Positions 33,616 to 46,400 of a DNA stretch of 64,000 bases are shown piece by piece. A program made the position numbers and the translations under genes. The DNA comes from Toxonevra muliebris (Eukaryota > Arthropoda > Insecta > Diptera > Pallopteridae): NCBI GenBank assembly GCA_963691655.1, contig OY829328.1:3128204-3192203 (forward strand), in the 5' to 3' direction. Positions within the stretch are counted from its first letter, which is position 1, and each line of letters begins with the position of its first letter. Below the pieces are notes generated by a model. That model saw only the letters and a program-made list of their open reading frames with translations. It ran no database searches and was not told where the DNA came from.

Positions 33616-36439
33616 ACAGTATTAAAGTAATTTATATAATACTATGTATCCGCTCTCTTGTGAGTGCATGCGATATGAGAAAATTGATAACAAATATTTA
33701 ATATTTATTATTGGAATGGCCAAAAAATATGTGACATATTATGTGGACGGCTGCTAAACACATAAACATTTTCAAATCCAAAAATAATCTAGATATCATA
33801 TGCTTAATTTTTGTAACAAGCTCAGAAATCGGTTAGTTTTGGGGCCATGTGAAAAATTTTACTTTGAGTTCAAAATGGGCTTAGCAACAGTACTTTAGAG
33901 CATGCTCTCTATCTCGAACCACTAAAACTAGTTATAAAAAATGATTAGATTTTAATAATTAAATTGATTCCAATAATTTACAAAAACTAAGAAAATTATG
34001 TACCTACTTTTCCCAAAAAATTTAAACAAACTGAAAAGAAGGTACAAATGAAGGGCTTGCGATCAAAACGTGTTATCCAACAATTTTAAAATTTTACGGG
34101 AGAGCAAAAAAAAAAAAAACGTTCGCATTTCCCTTTTCCACACTTGCCGAAATGCCATTTCGAATAATTATTTAAAAAAAAAGTAATCAACATTTTTAAA
34201 ATCTGAAAGCGGCAAATGTCGGCGTTATTTTAGAGAACCATGAACAAAAAGAAAGCTCATCTGGAAAAAAGTGTTGGATATAACTTTTTGACCGCTATTG
34301 CTAATATTTTAGTTTTCTCGACCTTCCCAATTTGATTGTACAGATTTTTGCGGGAGATTGTAAAATCATTTGATGATTTTTCTTTTTCTTAGAACTACTA
34401 TGGAATTTTCTATGATATATTTGTTTTATTTTATTAAATGTTTTATTATATTAAAAACTCGTCACTGCTGAAAGTTCGTATCGCCGAACTTAAAAAAGTG
34501 CCTAAAGTTCAAGTTCAGATTCGGTTCAGCCAAAAATTTATGTATGCACATATTCACATTAAAATGACAAATGATTGTCTGTTAACATTTTATAAAAGAT
34601 ATACACCAAACTAGTCACCGGGGCGTATGAAATTTCATTTTTATATTGTATTTTATTTTTGTTGCCTTTTAATTTCCTTTTTTTTCTTTTGGTTTTGGTT
34701 TGCAATGGAAAAACTCACGCTGTGTTTTAAACACAATAACAAAAGAAGCAAAGAAGACAGCAAAGCAAGTAACCGCAAAAAATGCAGAAAGATTCGCTTT
34801 TGCATTACACGAAAGACTCGATGAACGAATGCGTAGTCCTGCTTAAGTTATCCTTTAGTCATTAAAATTCTTTTATTTTTATTTTCTTTTAAATATTCCA
34901 ATTTATTGCTTGCATTTGCTCCATTTCACATATTAAATTTTTTGTTGGAACTCCATTTTATTTGCCTTTGTGTTTACTTTATTGGCATTCACTTTTTTGT
35001 TTTGTGTATGTTTTTACGCACATTTTTTGCATACACCACTTCCTTTAAACATACACAAATACAAATACATATACATTCACACACACACACACAAACCTTT
35101 TTTTTTGCTTATTTTTTCACTTTTTTCCCCGTTCAGACACGTCTTGCATCAATGGCAGCTGCGTTACCACTGAAAAGTTCAACATTACAACTTCTACAGA
35201 TTCTACTATCAACGCAATGTTTCCTTAATCCTTCAGTTATACTAAAATATATTTTTATGTGAGTATTCGTGTTGTTAGTCAAGTTTCATTCAGTATACAT
35301 GTTTGCCGGTTATTTTCTGCTCTCTGCGCTCATTTGTTGCTGTTTTGGCTGTGTTTAATTTATACAGAAATAAGGATGCGAATGCGGATGCTGTAGCATA
35401 AATAAAGAGAAAGAGAGAGAAAGTATAAGGAAATAAACTTGAAAAGAGAAAGAGAAAATAGTTTTAGCAACAAAATCTTGAATGTTGCTACAACATTTAT
35501 AAACATTTCTGGAAAATGTTTCTATGGTTATTCACTAATGGCGTTTTAGATAACCACTAAATTGTTTCAAATATTATAACTCTTTTCCACATGACTCGGC
35601 TTTGTACCATTATCCCCATTTCTTAATTTTTTACAAAAATTATCTTAACATAATTCGACATTTACATGTAGGCACAGCATTTATAAAATTGTTTGTTTTT
35701 TTTTTAATAATGATTTTTAAAGCTCCTGTAGACGATCTCCGGGAAGTACTCTAAAAAAGGCGCGCGATATCTTTGGATCGAATCATTCAAAATGAAAAAG
35801 ACCAAACAGATTTAGTTAATGCAAAGTGTTATCTAGTAATAGATCCAAGGAATAATCAAAATATAATTTTTTAACAAAATGGCGGCTTTACAAAAAAAAC
35901 ATTTTTGATTTTTGATGAAAATCTTGGACTTAAATTGTTCTTAAAATGATAAATATTTATCGGAAAAATAAATCCTTCTATCAATTACTAAAAAATATTT
36001 TTATAAAGCTTGTGTAAAAATTTTAGACTGATCGGTTGAGTTATTTTTGAGGAATCTTGCTCACCGACTTTGAAAACACAGTTTTGAGCAAAACGCGTTC
36101 AAAGTTTGAAAAGCTCTTTACACATAGTGAAATTGTCTTAACAAATATGCATGTAACTTCAAAAATATTTGTCGGATCGATATGAGAATATACTTAAATA
36201 TATGTACATTACGAAAATCGAATAAAAAATATAAAGTTTTTTAAAAGTAATAATTTTTCTTTTTGTATATAATTGCCACTATGGCTCACAACTACATATA
36301 TAGTTGAGCCTTATTCGAGTAATTGATCAATTCTTAATAATAAAAAAATCTATAAAAATAGTATTAATAATAATATTGATGCCATTTAGATAAAGTAAGT
36401 AAGTAATTTGAAATTTATTTTTATGATTTTGGATATATA
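33616..36439. other. no gene recognised; one exon-like segment
   Basis: AT-rich. A strong acceptor-like site at 35136 and a donor GTGAGT at 35259 bound an exon-like 122 bp segment (35137-35258), described under findings. A (CA)n run lies at about 35076-35095 and a GA-rich run at 35405-35450. Confidence 0.35.
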
Positions 36440-36725
36440 CAGTATCTCACTGAAGTAAGTTTCCAAGCACAAATACAAATTTTAGCGCTAAAAATCGTCC
36501 TAATAATAGAAATAGTAATAATATTATGACGAAAGAAAATGTGGTTCCGATTCTTTTTTTGATCTCAATACTACTAAGTGATAGTATAATGTAGCAAAAG
36601 TAAGTTTCCAAACATTTTAATATTCAGAATGGCCATATTTTACTCCAACGATTTTAGTGAATCGGTCTTCAATAGTGAAAACAATATTTCTGCATCGATG
36701 CCGACTATGTTTCCCCAAACTACTA
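36440..36725 (-). mobile_element. end of a second Tc1-like element with transposase C-terminus
   Basis: Flanked by TA at 36438-36439, the end reads CAGTATCTCACTGAAGTAAG followed by TTTCCAAGCAC. A second copy of AAGTAAGTTTCCAA lies at about 36600, the IR/DR spacing. On the minus strand just inside it, a frame reads FTIEDRFTKIV, then KYGHSEY and a stop, matching the usual Tc1 transposase C-terminus (KGGHTKY-stop). The other end was not found, so the copy is truncated. Confidence 0.6.
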
Positions 36726-36897
36726 TTTAACAATTTTCTTTTTCCTCTATAATTTTGGAAGTGTGTAGCGTATACTTGCTAAAATATTCTGCTAAACATG
36801 TTCTTTTTATATTGTTTGATTTTCATACATTTGCATACAAAATAGAAATTAAAAAGGTGTTTTGTAAAGCCTTTAAAAAGCAAATTTTGCAGTAATG

Positions 36898-37061
36898 CAG
36901 TGTTCATGCTAAGCCCTAAATGCGCATTTAGAACATTTAGCTCTAAATGTTCCTCTAAATGCTACTCTATGTACTCTAATGCACATTTAGCCATACAAAA
37001 TTCTCAACCTAAATGCAATCAAATGCTACTTCATTTTAGCATTTGGGCGAATGCAACACTG
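36898..37061. repeat. small foldback element with CTAAATGC words
   Basis: Starts CAGTGTT and ends AACACTG. Inside it are a perfect palindrome GAACATTTAG, ct, CTAAATGTTC (36931-36952) and at least six variants of CTAAATGC/GCATTTAG. No target duplication was found. Confidence 0.5.
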
Positions 37062-37309
37062 AAATTTTCGAAAAATATTCTCTTTCGAACATATTTTACT
37101 GTCATCTCTATTTTCAATACAAAGCACACCGAAGGAAAATTTTAACCTTACGAAGGCAACACTTTTTTGTCTAGTAAACAGAAAAAATTATACTTATTTA
37201 TTATAAAATTATTTATTTACTTAAATAAAAACTTAAGAAAATAAATTTTATTCATTTCTATAATTTTAATACATTTTTCGATATTTTAAATGTAGTTTGC
37301 GGAGCTTTT

Positions 37310-37690
37310 AAAATCGAGTTGTTGAAGGAATATGGTAAAGTGTACTTACTTCCATCTGTACCGAAAATTTAAGAGATATACACCGAGTTTAACTAATGAT
37401 GTGTATACGCACAACAAAGAAGTATATTTTAATGCAGATAAAAAAAGTTTGAAAGAATACGTAATAGCTATCATAGTTGTTCTAACGCGAAGAGAGAAAG
37501 TTTACAAAAAATAAAAAAAATTCGATAATACCATTTGCTGTTTGAATTTGTAACGATAGAGACATGTGATTGAAGATTTTTTGTTTTTCAGCGGGTTCTT
37601 AATTGGTTAAATTACAATGTTTTTTGCTTCTGCTGTAAAATTTGAAAAATGCGTGTTAGGGCTTTAGCAAATTAAGACAAATTAAGAATG
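37310..37690. repeat. interspersed repeat family B, copy 1 (longer)
   Basis: Shares with 42060-42309 the words TCGAGTT.TTGA.GGAATATG, TACCGAAAATTT.AGAGA and, near its right end, GAAAAATGCGTGTTAGGG.CTTAGCAAATT. It holds about 150 bp that copy 2 lacks. Its left end is not clearly preserved. Confidence 0.6.
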
Positions 37691-39969
37691 TGTATTTTCG
37701 TTTCACATTTCATATCCATTAAGTGTGCTTTTTTAAAACTAAATTAAAATTTATTGGTGCATCACTCTAGTGCAACTAAAAGGAGAGAATAAATGTCATT
37801 AATATATAACGGATTCTTCTAAGGATTAACCTGCCTTATACCTTCGAGAAAATTTGATCTAGTTACAGTAAAAATTTATGTATTTTTTAGTGGATATATA
37901 TTTATTTCTATGAGTGTATTGAACTATTTATTTTTATCCGCATTTTTCATTTATTCATGATGTCATCGGATCTGTGACAATGATTTTGCTGTATGTTTTG
38001 CTCATTAAATTGGATTCCCTAGGGGGAAAATCGCAGTAAAAGATGCTGCTTGTCAATAATAATTTCAAAATATCATATCTACTAAAGCCAGTAATATTCA
38101 ATTAGCAATTTGGAAGAATTTTGCATTTCTTTAAAACCGTATATGTATTCGATATGATATGCATATAGAGATGGTCGATTTGACTTAATAACCAAACCAA
38201 AATTAAAATGTCAGAATCAAGCACATCATTTACTTTTCCTTGTCATGTTGAAATACTGATATGATCAATTTCAGCCCAGACTCCTAATTCATATATGTAT
38301 GTATGTATGTATGTAGCACTTGTACTTCGTTTGCATTAGTAGGTAGCTACTTTCTTGATGTATGAATAGTTTTTAGTCATGAAGACAAAATTCAGTGTTA
38401 TAGAAAATGTAAAGAAGAATAAAAATAAAGAGGAAACTCTTAAGGAAATCTAAAGTGCGTTTTAACGAGAGACATTTGCACAACTCAAAAGTGCAAATGT
38501 CAACAGCACTTTGTGTCACGTGATGCCAATGGCGAAATGAAGAAGAAAAAACAAACGAAGAAAACAAAATGCACAAGAAAAATGGAAAAAGAATAAAGAA
38601 GAAGGTAAACAAAGTGGAATGGCAGTGCTTGCATTCAACGAAGTATAAAATGATAACGTGCAACTGTGCATCACAATCATGCACAAATATATGTATGCAT
38701 GATGTGTGCATGCTTGTGTGATGAAATACACTTTTCATCAATAATAATGCCAATGCCATGTCAAGTCATGTGCATAACTATATATGTAGACTTACATATA
38801 CATATGGTAGAAAATGTAAAAAATTGGGCACTTTGTCTTTCGAATATTTGACTGTTAATTAAATTTTCTTTTTTACACAACGAGAGTAAAACATCAATCA
38901 AAAGAATAACAATAAATAAACAAAAAACAATATTAGTTAATTCGATCTTTATTATATATTGTTAATAGATTAAGATCACTGTTTTTAAATGAAAAATATT
39001 TTTCCTACTAATTTGAAGTACAAATTGCTACAAACTTTCTCAGCAGTAAATGAATAATAAAACAATAAACAAAAATATCAAAAGTTTTTCATATCATTAT
39101 TATCACTTACATATGGTATTTACGTTCCAAAGTTGATCACACGTTAAAAAGGCACAAAAGCAGTTGTGGGAATCTAATCTGAAGATAACCTGAATATAGA
39201 AGCCATTTGAAAGTACCAATTATAATGCAGCTATTTGTTAAATGGGGCAGGCAAAATCCTCGAATTTTCAACACTACCACAAATGACTCAACAAATTTGA
39301 CCATTTCGGTGAAATATTTTCCAACCTGTATTATGCACGACATATTTAGTAAATGATTATCCAAAATATTATAACAAAAAAAGCTTGTTTCTAATTGTTT
39401 TGTAGTTGATTGCTATTGACTTTATGCCAACTAAAGAGTTTGATGTATTTAATCAATGATGAAGCATATACCATCAGATATGTGTTTTTTCTAAGAATTT
39501 GTTTAGTATGTTCCTATTATTTATAATAACAGCCAAAAATTGGTACAAAAATAAATGATTTGCATTTATATATTTTTGTAAATACCTACATTCTTCAAAT
39601 TTTTACTATCCAATAAGTAGTCACTTATACATAGAAGAAGATGTTATGAAAGAAGTAAAGCAAAAGAAATAATTAAATTAATTTATATTTTTTAAATGTA
39701 GTTTAACCACACATATGTAGTTATATAATGCTTAATTACACTGGTAAACACGGTTTATGTCACACGAACTTTGTGATGATTTTTGTTTATGTTAGTGTAC
39801 CCTCATTAAAAATATATAATAATTTTGTTTCAATCACATCCAGTTTTTTTGTGACAGCTACATATTCATTTCTGACTTCATATACGTTTCTTTGTTTGAA
39901 TAACTTCATTTAGGCGACTGTATAACTATTGCTTACTTATGTTTTATTTACGTTAGTAACATCGTAAAT
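37691..39969. other. no gene recognised
   Basis: AT-rich, with a (TATG)n run at 38293-38316. Open frames on the minus strand at 38373-38759 are hydrophobic and low complexity, without domain character. Confidence 0.4.
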
Positions 39970-40686
39970 ATGCCACGAAAGTGTTTTAACAACCCCGACA
40001 GTTTTTGTTATGTGTGTGGAGAATTAACTTTTACATCTCAGCGTCGAAATTCCACATCATTGATTGAACAGTGCTACTTAGACTATTTTGGATTTCCTGT
40101 GAGACATCAAGATAAATTCAGGGTTCCACATAAATGTTGTGTAACGTGTGTGAGGCTCCTATAAGGTTGGGCTAAGCAAGAACCTAGACATTTGTCATTT
40201 GCTATACCAATGATTTGGACGGAACTAAAGGATCATGTAAGTGATTGTTATTTTTGTTTGACTCAAACAAAAGGTATTACAATCAAGTCCAAACACACTA
40301 TTCAGTATCCAAACTTGTCTTCTGCCAACAGACCCATCCTACATAGTGCCGAACTGTCTGTGCCAAAGCCTCCAAATCGATCAGAAAGTCAGGATTTTAG
40401 TCCGGAATTTGTCTTTAAGTCAGCACGATAAGGTATCTGAAGATAGTGACCCAATACCTTATAATGTCATATAAAGCTTTGGGGTACAATATGTCCTTAA
40501 AAATACATATATTTGGATTTCTTTTCCGCAAATTTGGGTGCTGTGAGTGACAAACAATGTGAGAGGTTTTACCAGGACATTTCCTTAATGGAGAAGCGCT
40601 ATCAACGGAAATGGAGTCCAGGAATGGCAGATTATTGTTGGAGACTTAGAAGGGACCTACCAAAAGGCAAATATTCACGAAAATAA
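39970..40686 (+). pseudogene. repetitive arthropod zinc-binding protein family, broken copy
   Basis: The N-terminus reads MPRKCFNNPDSFCYVCGELT, then SQRRNST, HKCCVTCVRLL, an in-frame TAA, then FAIPMIW, DCYFCLTQTKGI and SKHTIQYPNLSSANRPI. This pattern of CxxC, CCxTC and CYFCLT motifs belongs to a protein family I recall in many copies in arthropod genomes, of unknown function. A shift near 40431 follows. The C-terminal part reappears at 40519-40686: NLGAVSDKQCERFYQDIS, MEKRYQRKWSPGM, ADYCWRLRRDLPKGKYSRK. The long middle part normal for the family is missing. It is an internally deleted, dead copy. Confidence 0.75.
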
Positions 40687-41068
40687 GTATTTATTGTACA
40701 TTAAGCAACAAAATTTCTACAAGTGTAGCTAATTTTTGTAATTTTTACGAAAATATGTGTATAAATGTCATAAGAAACCTGATGTGTAAATTTTTTTTTC
40801 ATTGATATATTATTGTTTGGTGGACCTAATACTTTCAAAATTTTATATAAGTTTTCATGTGACAAAAAAAAGTTAAAATTTTGTTAACCAGTGTTATTAA
40901 ACATAAAACATATGAAATTCAGCAGAATAAAGATGATTTAAATGTTCGAACTAATTTATCGTCTCAATAGTTATTTGAATGTTAGTACAGAAAGTTCGCA
41001 GGTTTTTCAATCATTATTTTTGTTCAAAAGTCAGCCCAGAACAGACGCTCGAATAAATATATTTATAA
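40687..41068. other. no feature recognised
   Basis: AT-rich sequence between the broken zinc-binding protein copy and the hAT-like element. Confidence 0.5.
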
Positions 41069-41076
41069 CACGTACA

Positions 41077-41554
41077 CAGGGCCGTCGAGAGAAAATTCGG
41101 ACCCGGTGGTGATAACCTCTGCCCCCCCCCCCGCCCTTATCTCTTCCCACCACAAATGATACAATAAATATCTATGTATGGGGCAAGGAGAAATTATTTT
41201 ATCCTTTTTAGTCCGATTTAAAAACGTGGTATATTAAAAAAAAATTTTTTTTAATTTTGTCAACGACTCACGGTCGCCAGATATATTTATGGAACCTCTT
41301 GAATTCAGTCCGATATTCTGGAGCTTTTCAAACAAATCTGGCATGAGCAAATTCGTTGTATAAAGTTTTTTTCCTGTTGTACATAACAAAAATTTTTTGA
41401 ATATAGGGCCCGGATCCGTCTGCAAAATGTCTTCAGACGCATAGACGCTTGTTAAAGTTTTTCTGGACTTTAGGATTTGGATTGAAATCCGGGCCCCTCA
41501 AAAATCCAGGCCCGATGGGAATCCCACCCGACCCACCCCCTCTCGTCGGGCCTG
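41077..41554. mobile_element. hAT-like non-autonomous element
   Basis: A 478 bp element starting CAGGGCCGTCGAGAG and ending CTCTCGTCGGGCCTG, imperfect inverted repeats of about 15 bp. The flanking 8 bp are CACGTACA (41069-41076) and CACATACA (41555-41562), a 7/8 match, the target length of hAT elements. A C-run lies near the left end. No transposase domain is readable inside. Confidence 0.7.
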
Positions 41555-41562
41555 CACATACA

Positions 41563-42059
41563 TACTTGTGTACATATAAATTAAATTCAAATGCCTGTAA
41601 AATATTCATAAAAATACCTCCTAAAAATTAAATATATCAACAAATATTTCCAAACCATTGATTGCAGAAATTAAAAAAGAATTTCAATGCAACTACAATT
41701 TCCTCAATAGATCAAATGAAAAACGTTTTTAATTATCATTTTACACTTGAAATAAAATCCATATACATACATATATAAATAAAAGCAACCACAAATGAAT
41801 ATTTGCACATGTGAAAACGTAAAATATAAACTTAGATTACATAACATACACATATGTATGTACAAAGCCTAATGTATATACAAGTTATTATCGAAGAAAA
41901 TTCAATAGATTAAAACAAGAGGATTCAGCATTAAAACTGAAATCATTCGAATGAAGGCAATCAAATAAAATCATTTAAAATCAAGAGAAAGCAAACAATC
42001 AGAATTTGGTAGTAGTTGTGGAAGTATTGACCTATAAATGGGTTGTATTGTAGTATATC
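41563..42059. other. no feature recognised
   Basis: AT-rich with ATACATAC-type microsatellite bits; no coding or repeat boundary seen. Confidence 0.5.
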
Positions 42060-42309
42060 GCTGCGTTAATTTGCTAAGGCTCTAACATCAAATTTTTCAA
42101 TATCGAGTTTTTGATGGAATATGACAAAGCGTGCCTACTCTCATCGGTACCGAAAATTTTAGAGACCTACACCGAAAACTTACATTTTTTTCTTTGAGTT
42201 AAAAATTAAATATCTCGAAACAGTAATCCAAATACCAAAACGTTTTTTGCATCTCCTGTAAATGTTGAAAAATGCGTGTTAGGGACTTAGCAAATTGAGG
42301 CTGCGATAT
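42060..42309. mobile_element. repeat family B, copy 2: MITE with about 45 bp TIRs
   Basis: The left end GCTGCGTTAATTTGCTAAGG continues CTCTAACATC and TTTTTCAATAT. The right end is its imperfect inverted complement: ATGTTGAAAAATGCGTGTTA continuing GGGACTTAGCAAATT and GAGGCTGCG. The element is 250 bp and non-coding. ATATCG and CGATAT lie immediately at the two borders. Confidence 0.6.
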
Positions 42310-42835
42310 GTAAATATGTACGTGAAATCCCAACTGGAAAAGAGACGCCAAAAGTTATTCTTTACCTACATTGGAGCGCTTCATGCCATTGGAGGGAAGT
42401 GTGAACGTTAAACTTACTGGAAGCGCAGAAAAATATTTTTTCTCTTAACCCATTCTCCTTTTTTAATGGGGTCAAACCTTTCTAACGAAGTGAGACATGG
42501 GGGTAAAGGGAAATCTTTTGTGTTCTGTCACACCTAATAAAAAAAAATATTCAATATATATTCTATTCTATTCCTTTCTATGTTTGGGCCTTCTTCCTTT
42601 TTCTCTCCTTACTCTATTTTCACCGCTCTATTCTGTTCTTTTCTTTATCCTTATTCTTATTCTTATTCTTGTGAATATTTTCCAACCGTTCGGTCGCTCT
42701 TTCCACATTGTAGAATTTCCATTTTTCAAAATTTCTATGATAATAAAGTTACAACCGAATTCTCTCTACCGTGTTCTTATTTAAAAAATCTATAGTTCAA
42801 AAAATATAATTCATTCCCGAATTATACAAAGCCGG

Positions 42836-43450
42836 TTTTTTTCGAAAAAGACCAACATGATTATTTGAATTTTCGCGATCGAAATTCTTTCATCATTTCA
42901 CCATAAGGTGGCAGAACTATGTGATAATAAGTGGTAAGCATTAAACAGAAATGCGGCGAATCTCTGTCACAATTAAAACGCTCATAACTCTATGAAATGG
43001 AACAGAATTGCAGCTGTTGACAATTTTACGTCTACTTGAACTTATATATATTTTTTATCAATCGACGACGTATCAGAATTCCTTTTGGCAGATAAAGAAA
43101 TATTACTACTATTTTTATCATAATGTAATTAATTGAAAAATTGATGGAGGATACGCAAACACGCATGTTTGTAAAATTTTCATAAGATGACAGTAATAAA
43201 AAGTGACAGCTGATTGTCGTCGTACGTTGCAATTCTGTTCAAACCAGCGAATTACGTAGAGTTTTTATTGTGACATTGATTTTACGTCGCGCAAAATTGT
43301 CAATACGCCGTAATTCTGTTTATATCTGTACGGCTAAACCAAAGATCTTTATAATATAAATAAATATAACCCACTTCAATACATTTGTGTGTCCAATAAA
43401 AATTTGTGTGGGATTTATCATAGTAAAATAAACAAGTAAACTAAATAGAA
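42836..43450. repeat. repeat family A, copy 2, split by an insertion
   Basis: The left block 42836-42937 and the right block 43328-43450 match copy 1 (33435-33615), where they are adjacent. About 390 bp (42938-43327) separates them here and is described as its own element. Confidence 0.65.
42995..43325. mobile_element. MITE-like element nested in repeat family A
   Basis: The left end GGAACAGAATTGCAGCTGTT continues GACAATTTTACGTC. The right end, inverted, reads AAACAGAATTACGGCGTATT continuing GACAATTTTGCGCGACGT. An internal inverted copy (GTTGCAATTCTGTTC at about 43226) adds to the foldback. The same terminal words occur near 24130. It is non-coding. Confidence 0.5.
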
Positions 43451-46400
43451 CTAAATAAAAATGATTCATGAAAAAACCTGAAGAAGCACAAAGTCAACGA
43501 TTAGAAAGTATTTCTTTAGGAAGCGCTTTTAGTTTTCCCATTGGGAGAGAAGAGAACATGCATGACTGCCAGGTGGGCATAAATGTGCTTATCCATTGTA
43601 TGTATATATGTATTTACATAAGTTATCCTAATGGAGAGTAAACAAATCCATGATACAAATAAATATCAGAGAGGAAGCAGGCAGAGATGACAATGTTCAA
43701 TATACAAACAAATTGGTTCTACATACATAGACCCGAAAGTACAAATGTTTTCTTTATGCAAATACATATTTGAAATTTGAGGCTCAAGTAATGATACGTA
43801 CACATTTGATAGTTTGGAAACGGATAAAAAAATGTACAATGCCTTACGTCGCGCACACATATTGGGCCATATATTTCACTAAGTACCTTTTTCCAATGCT
43901 CCCAACTATCTGTCATCGCCACACGTTAGAAGGGGAAATATGGCATAATAATTTGGAGCACAGTTGGCATAGGTGATTGTTGCCGTTTTCTAAAATGCTT
44001 ATAAAATTTTCGAATGTTTTAATTACACAATACAACAAACAAATTTGGGGCAATACTCATGATTTTTGTTTTTTTTTTAGTTAATTTGAGATCACTGAAT
44101 TCAATCCACTGAAATTACGTATTACGTCAGTCTTCCGAGATATACTCTCCTGAATGTATAAAATGTTATTTTGTGTGCCATATTCACCGAACCATAAAAT
44201 CTTTATTATATTTTTGTCAAAATTGACACCAACGCTGACATACGACATTTTCTTCTTAAGCTTTGAATATGAACAAATATGCTTAGCCATGGAAATGACA
44301 CAAAGGATTTACAGTAGAGATAAATAATCAAAATAATTATTTTGTATGTGTGAATGCTAAGAATTGGAATTTTATTTTTTTAATGTATTTTCTTAATTTT
44401 TTGATACTTGCTCTTCGATATAAATTACATATGCATAAATATGTAATTTTTAATTGATAAATATCCTGTGGAGAATTACAAATAGGCTAAGATTTTAAGC
44501 TATCAAAATGCATAATACGTTTCTACAACTACATCCTCACATCCTCATGCACAGTCGTTCTAACACTTAAACAACCATGCTTACATGTGTATGTACATAT
44601 GTATGTAGGTATATTTGCAATGACCTTAAGGCAGTGATAATCCTTAAAACACAACCAAAAATCACAACCACGTCTGCGTTAGTTTGCTCGGATTAACTTA
44701 ATATCTGCGCAAATCATCATAAGCACAAATAAGATGTGCAACAACAGCAATAACAACAAAAACAGCATAAAAACAACAAAAATTATTGTCTGTACATACA
44801 TTCTCGTACATATATACATACATACATATATGTGTGTGTGCTAGGATACATAGGCATTGGCAAATCCACCATAAAATCAGCAACATTCAACATCCTTTCT
44901 TCGTTATTGTGCTCTTTTCTGATGGAATTTCTTTAAGCATTTTATCCTTGTTTATGATTTTTATGATTATCATAGCCATAATTTCGCTGACTTTTCTCTT
45001 TATTGCTTATGTATAGTTAGTATACCATACATATAAATATACTACATGATGTGACCTTTTTTGTGCGGGTGTTTTTATATATTTCTGTTTATTTTGTTGA
45101 ATTGAAATTCGGAATACACGACTTATGAATAAAAAACTTAAAACATCGAAATGCCACGTTTTAAATAATATTCTTTTTATGCATCATGTTTTTAGGTTAA
45201 AAGAAAAAATCATATTTCCTTATTAATAAAGAATATATGCATTTTAATAAATGTATTTCATTCCCCATCATTCTAAAAACTGAACTTCTAGCAATAAAGG
45301 AATATGTATGCAGAATAGATACATGCGCATGGCGGGGGTTTTAGGGGTTCAAACCTCCCCTCCCCCTCCCCATTCTATTAATTCCATTATTTATTAAATT
45401 ACCTATTTAAGTCAAATTAGCTCACACTCCATCACAACTTTTATATTTAAAACGATAAGCTTTGAGTATAAACCATGAGTTTTAATTTACTCCTTAATCC
45501 ACCTTTGAGTAAAAACATAATATTTGGGAAATTAATAAAAAAATGTTACAAAAAAAAAAACAAATAAGCCAAATTCTAAAAACTCATCGTGATGCAATTA
45601 CAAAAATCAAAACCTATAAAAATTTTTAAGTGATTAAAAAATAAAGTGGTAGAGGTCATAAAATGAAAATTTGCGACTGGATTTATGGGTAGATTTTAAG
45701 ATTCCGGTTTTGGAATCCAAACTGTATTATTATTAATACTGATCGAAATTCGATCACTCTCTAGGGATAAAAATGAGATTGGGAGCACATTTCGAGGGCT
45801 CACATTCACCTTCACAACAATAAAATATTCTATTGCAAGTTTAGTTTTGAAATGGAAGGAAAAATAAAACACATTGTTCATATGGACATTTGAGTGAGAG
45901 CACATATTTACATTCACAACATTCTACTCCTCTAGCGTGCTCGATTTCCAACGATTCTGCACTGCTTGCATGATAAAATGGAAAAAACTACTTCACTGTT
46001 ATAGTTGTTATGTTGCACACACTCGACTTCTTACCTATTTTTACCAGCGTTAATGACAGCATATTCACATTAAACGTATATTGTATTATGCCTCACCACT
46101 TTATCTTTCCAATGATTAAATTTTCATGCGAAAATGTTGACTTTAATTTAGGTAAAGTTTTTTTCTTAGCGTATTAATATATAGATCTCTTAAGGGTTGT
46201 GTATGAGTTATATCAATTTTTAAGAATTTTTTAGTATTTGTTTGCTTGTTCGATCTTCTTTGGTCGTTGATTTGACGAAACTTTTTGGCTAAATTATAGA
46301 AAAATCTTAATTTTCATTTCCTCCTATACATTTCGATCTTTTTAAGATCATCCGCTCCCACTGAGCCGAAATTGCATAGTTTCGGTAAATGGTTTCGAAG

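Noticed and set aside
34906..35262. A 118-codon plus-strand frame as a single-exon gene
   Set aside because: It spans a pyrimidine tract and a (CA)n run; only its last part could be an exon.
38373..38759. A 128-codon minus-strand frame as a membrane protein
   Set aside because: Phe/Ser/Leu-rich translation of an A/G-rich strand, without a recognisable motif or start context.
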